Below, one piece after another: positions 63,752 through 64,000 of a stretch of 64,000 bases of DNA. Made by a program: the position numbers and the translations under genes. The notes under the pieces are model-generated. The model ran no database searches, was not told the origin of the DNA, and saw only the letters and a program-made list of their open reading frames with translations. Positions within the stretch are counted from its first letter, which is position 1; every line of letters begins with the position of its first letter. Origin of the DNA: Lobosporangium transversale (lineage: Eukaryota; Mortierellomycota; Mortierellomycetes; Mortierellales; Mortierellaceae); NCBI RefSeq assembly GCF_002105155.1, contig NW_019028982.1, forward strand, positions 766,501 through 830,500, read 5' to 3'.

Positions 63752-64000
63752 ATGGAAACTACCCCACAAGAAGCAAACATAACTAAAGCCGCCGACAGGC
63801 TTCTCGCCCCCGATGATAGCAACTCCGATTGCTACAGTGACCAAGAAGCGGAATTGAATGATTCTTGGGACTCAGATGTTATGGAGCAACAAATATCCAG
63901 CATGAAGGAAGACAGTGTCGAAAGAGAAAACACAGTGTCGCCAAGGGATCTAGAATCATCAGAGTTAGAATTGCCAGAGGATGTAGTAATGGCACTGAAG
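63752..64000 (+). CDS. MINT-like domain gene C, N-terminal part only (runs off the window)
   Basis: Open for 83 codons to the window edge. It starts METTPQEANITKAADRLL, like gene B (METHSQEVREIKETL), and has the family motif (DSWDSDVMEQQISSMKED) followed by an acidic, Ser/Glu-rich stretch. The diagnostic C-terminal domain would lie beyond 64000, so the call rests on similarity to gene B. Third member of the tandem set. Confidence 0.65.
   Translation, partial: METTPQEANITKAADRLLAPDDSNSDCYSDQEAELNDSWDSDVMEQQISSMKEDSVERENTVSPRDLESSELELPEDVVMALK

Overview
The window is nuclear DNA from a fungus. Genes are interrupted by short GT-AG introns (about 50-200 bases), run on both strands without operons, and are separated by AT-rich spacers full of long A and T runs. 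The conserved genes (SRP68, Sec8, V-ATPase subunit a, CAF40, a SNAP, an O-fucosyltransferase-like protein) are of fungal or opisthokont type. The early-diverging (Mucoromycota/Mortierellomycota-like) look is inference; no rRNA or marker gene fixes the lineage.

Layout. 1-20 kb: SNAP-family protein (-), a tiny YABBY/HMG-like protein (+), an O-fucosyltransferase-like Golgi protein (+), CAF40/CNOT9 (+), a secreted protein (-), exocyst Sec8 lacking its C-terminal third (-), and a host gene derived from a pogo/CENP-B-type transposase (+). 20-34 kb: MFS sugar transporter (+), V-ATPase subunit a (-), a large VIT/vWA protein with FG repeats (+), arylamine N-acetyltransferase (-) and, divergently, a PEP-mutase/isocitrate-lyase-family gene broken by one in-frame stop (+).

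35.5-48.2 kb is the most unusual part: a head-to-tail array of eight paralogues plus the relic of a ninth. Each unit carries its own promoter block, one intronless ORF and a shared 3' block. The proteins (about 310-395 residues) have a helical N-terminal part, a central Gly/Ala-rich hydrophobic segment and a helical C-terminal part. This layout resembles alpha-helical pore-forming proteins, but I know no named family for them. Five units are open, three are broken, and two small foldback DNA elements have inserted in the array. In two units the hydrophobic segment has grown by in-frame 24- or 27-base repeats.

48.3-58.1 kb: a linker-histone-domain protein with a long acidic region (-), a small secreted Cys protein (-), a SET-domain lysine methyltransferase with a His-rich insert (-), and SRP68 (-). 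59.9-64 kb: a second tandem family (one frameshifted, one intact, one cut by the window edge). Its C-terminal domain matches the last 100 residues of the VIT/vWA protein at 27.9 kb and resembles the C-terminal vault-interaction (MINT) region of PARP4.

Several housekeeping genes act in secretion and endomembranes (SRP68, SNAP, Sec8, V-ATPase a, O-fucosyltransferase-like). With eukaryotic gene order I treat this as coincidence. The two expanding paralogue families and the repurposed transposase are the accessory, fast-evolving content.
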